Positions 6,060-6,237 of a stretch of 6,237 nt of DNA are shown here, piece after piece. This DNA comes from RGIG2945 sp045540355 (GTDB taxonomy: Bacteria; Bacillota; Clostridia; Oscillospirales; Acutalibacteraceae), in the NCBI GenBank assembly GCA_045540355.1, contig JAZQHB010000103.1:1-6237 (forward strand). Reading direction: 5' to 3'. The first letter of the stretch is position 1; every line of letters starts with the position of its first letter. A program made the translations under genes and the position numbers. The notes beneath the pieces are model-generated. The model made no database searches, was not told where the DNA came from, and was given only the letters and a program-made list of their open reading frames with translations.

Positions 6060-6237
6060 TTACAACTCAATGTTGATTTCATATTTATCATCGATAAGGA
6101 TATAATTTACATTATGTGTTTTTGCCAGCTTTAAGAATTCCGCATTGTCTGCCAGCACACTCTCCATTGTGCACCATTCATCGTCCAAACGGTTTTCAAT
6201 AACATTTGCATATTTCTTTATGTCTGCAAAGTGATTT
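6060..6237 (-). CDS. C-terminal end of an unidentified protein (5' end outside the window)
   Basis: An open minus-strand frame runs from the window edge to a TAA at 6060-6062 and gives 58 residues. It reads sensibly as protein: NHFADIKKYANVIENRL at the left, DDEWCTMESVLADNAEFLKL in the middle, and a hydrophobic strand NYILIDDKYEINIEL at the end. The alternating helix and strand pattern ending in YILID-DKY recalls the C-terminus of small P-loop nucleotide kinase-like ATPases, but the Walker motifs would lie outside the window, so this is only a guess. It is 31 bases upstream of the metallo-beta-lactamase-fold gene on the same strand and probably heads or belongs to the same operon. The fragment is too short to name. 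Confidence 0.7.
   Translation of the reverse strand, partial: NHFADIKKYANVIENRLDDEWCTMESVLADNAEFLKLAKTHNVNYILIDDKYEINIEL

Noticed and set aside
6029..6091. ATG 6091 as the start of the MBL-fold gene
   Set aside because: No ribosome binding site, overlap with the coding end of the upstream gene, and a better-supported start at 6028.

Overview
The window looks like chromosome from a low-GC Gram-positive anaerobe of the Clostridia, probably a gut member of the Oscillospirales or Lachnospirales. The reasons are a moderately AT-rich coding style, strong AGAGGTG/AGGGAG-type ribosome binding sites, a PolA with a degenerate proofreading domain, a YwlE-like phosphatase and a sporulation membrane protein of the SpoVAE family. 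The placement is inferred from the genes; no phylogenetic marker search was possible.

Left half (1-3432, plus strand): a promoter region with two extended -10 elements (TGATATAAT) and a short palindrome leads into polA (135-2636). A low-molecular-weight protein phosphatase follows 3 bases later (2640-3029) and carries the P-loop threonine typical of protein-arginine phosphatases. A strong 14-bp hairpin with a T-run (3033-3080) starts 4 bases after its stop. That hairpin physically contains the ribosome binding site and the best start codon (TTG, 3070) of the next gene, a SpoVAE-like membrane protein (3070-3432). The spoVAE gene is an orphan here, without spoVAC or spoVAD beside it.

Middle (3433-4924): a more AT-rich block on the minus strand. 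It holds a 360-residue protein with an Imm26-like immunity domain in its second half (3589-4671) and a well-formed sigma-A-type promoter upstream of it. Just past its stop codon a second reading frame stays open to 3501 and looks like a displaced C-terminal tail, so a frameshift is possible. No toxin gene is adjacent. The intergenic stretch 4672-4924 holds the promoter and a cluster of imperfect palindromic repeats (4771-4852) but no gene.

Right end (4925-6237, minus strand): a probable three-gene operon, read right to left. It consists of the C-terminal 58 residues of an unidentified protein cut by the window edge (6060-6237), a metallo-beta-lactamase-fold hydrolase (5267-6028, start corrected from an upstream ATG) and a small three-helix membrane protein of DUF3784 type (4925-5242).

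No CRISPR array, transposase, rRNA or tRNA was seen. The observations most worth checking are the terminator that overlaps the spoVAE start, the possibly frameshifted orphan immunity gene, and the palindromic repeat cluster. I did not find convincing evidence of a wholly new system.
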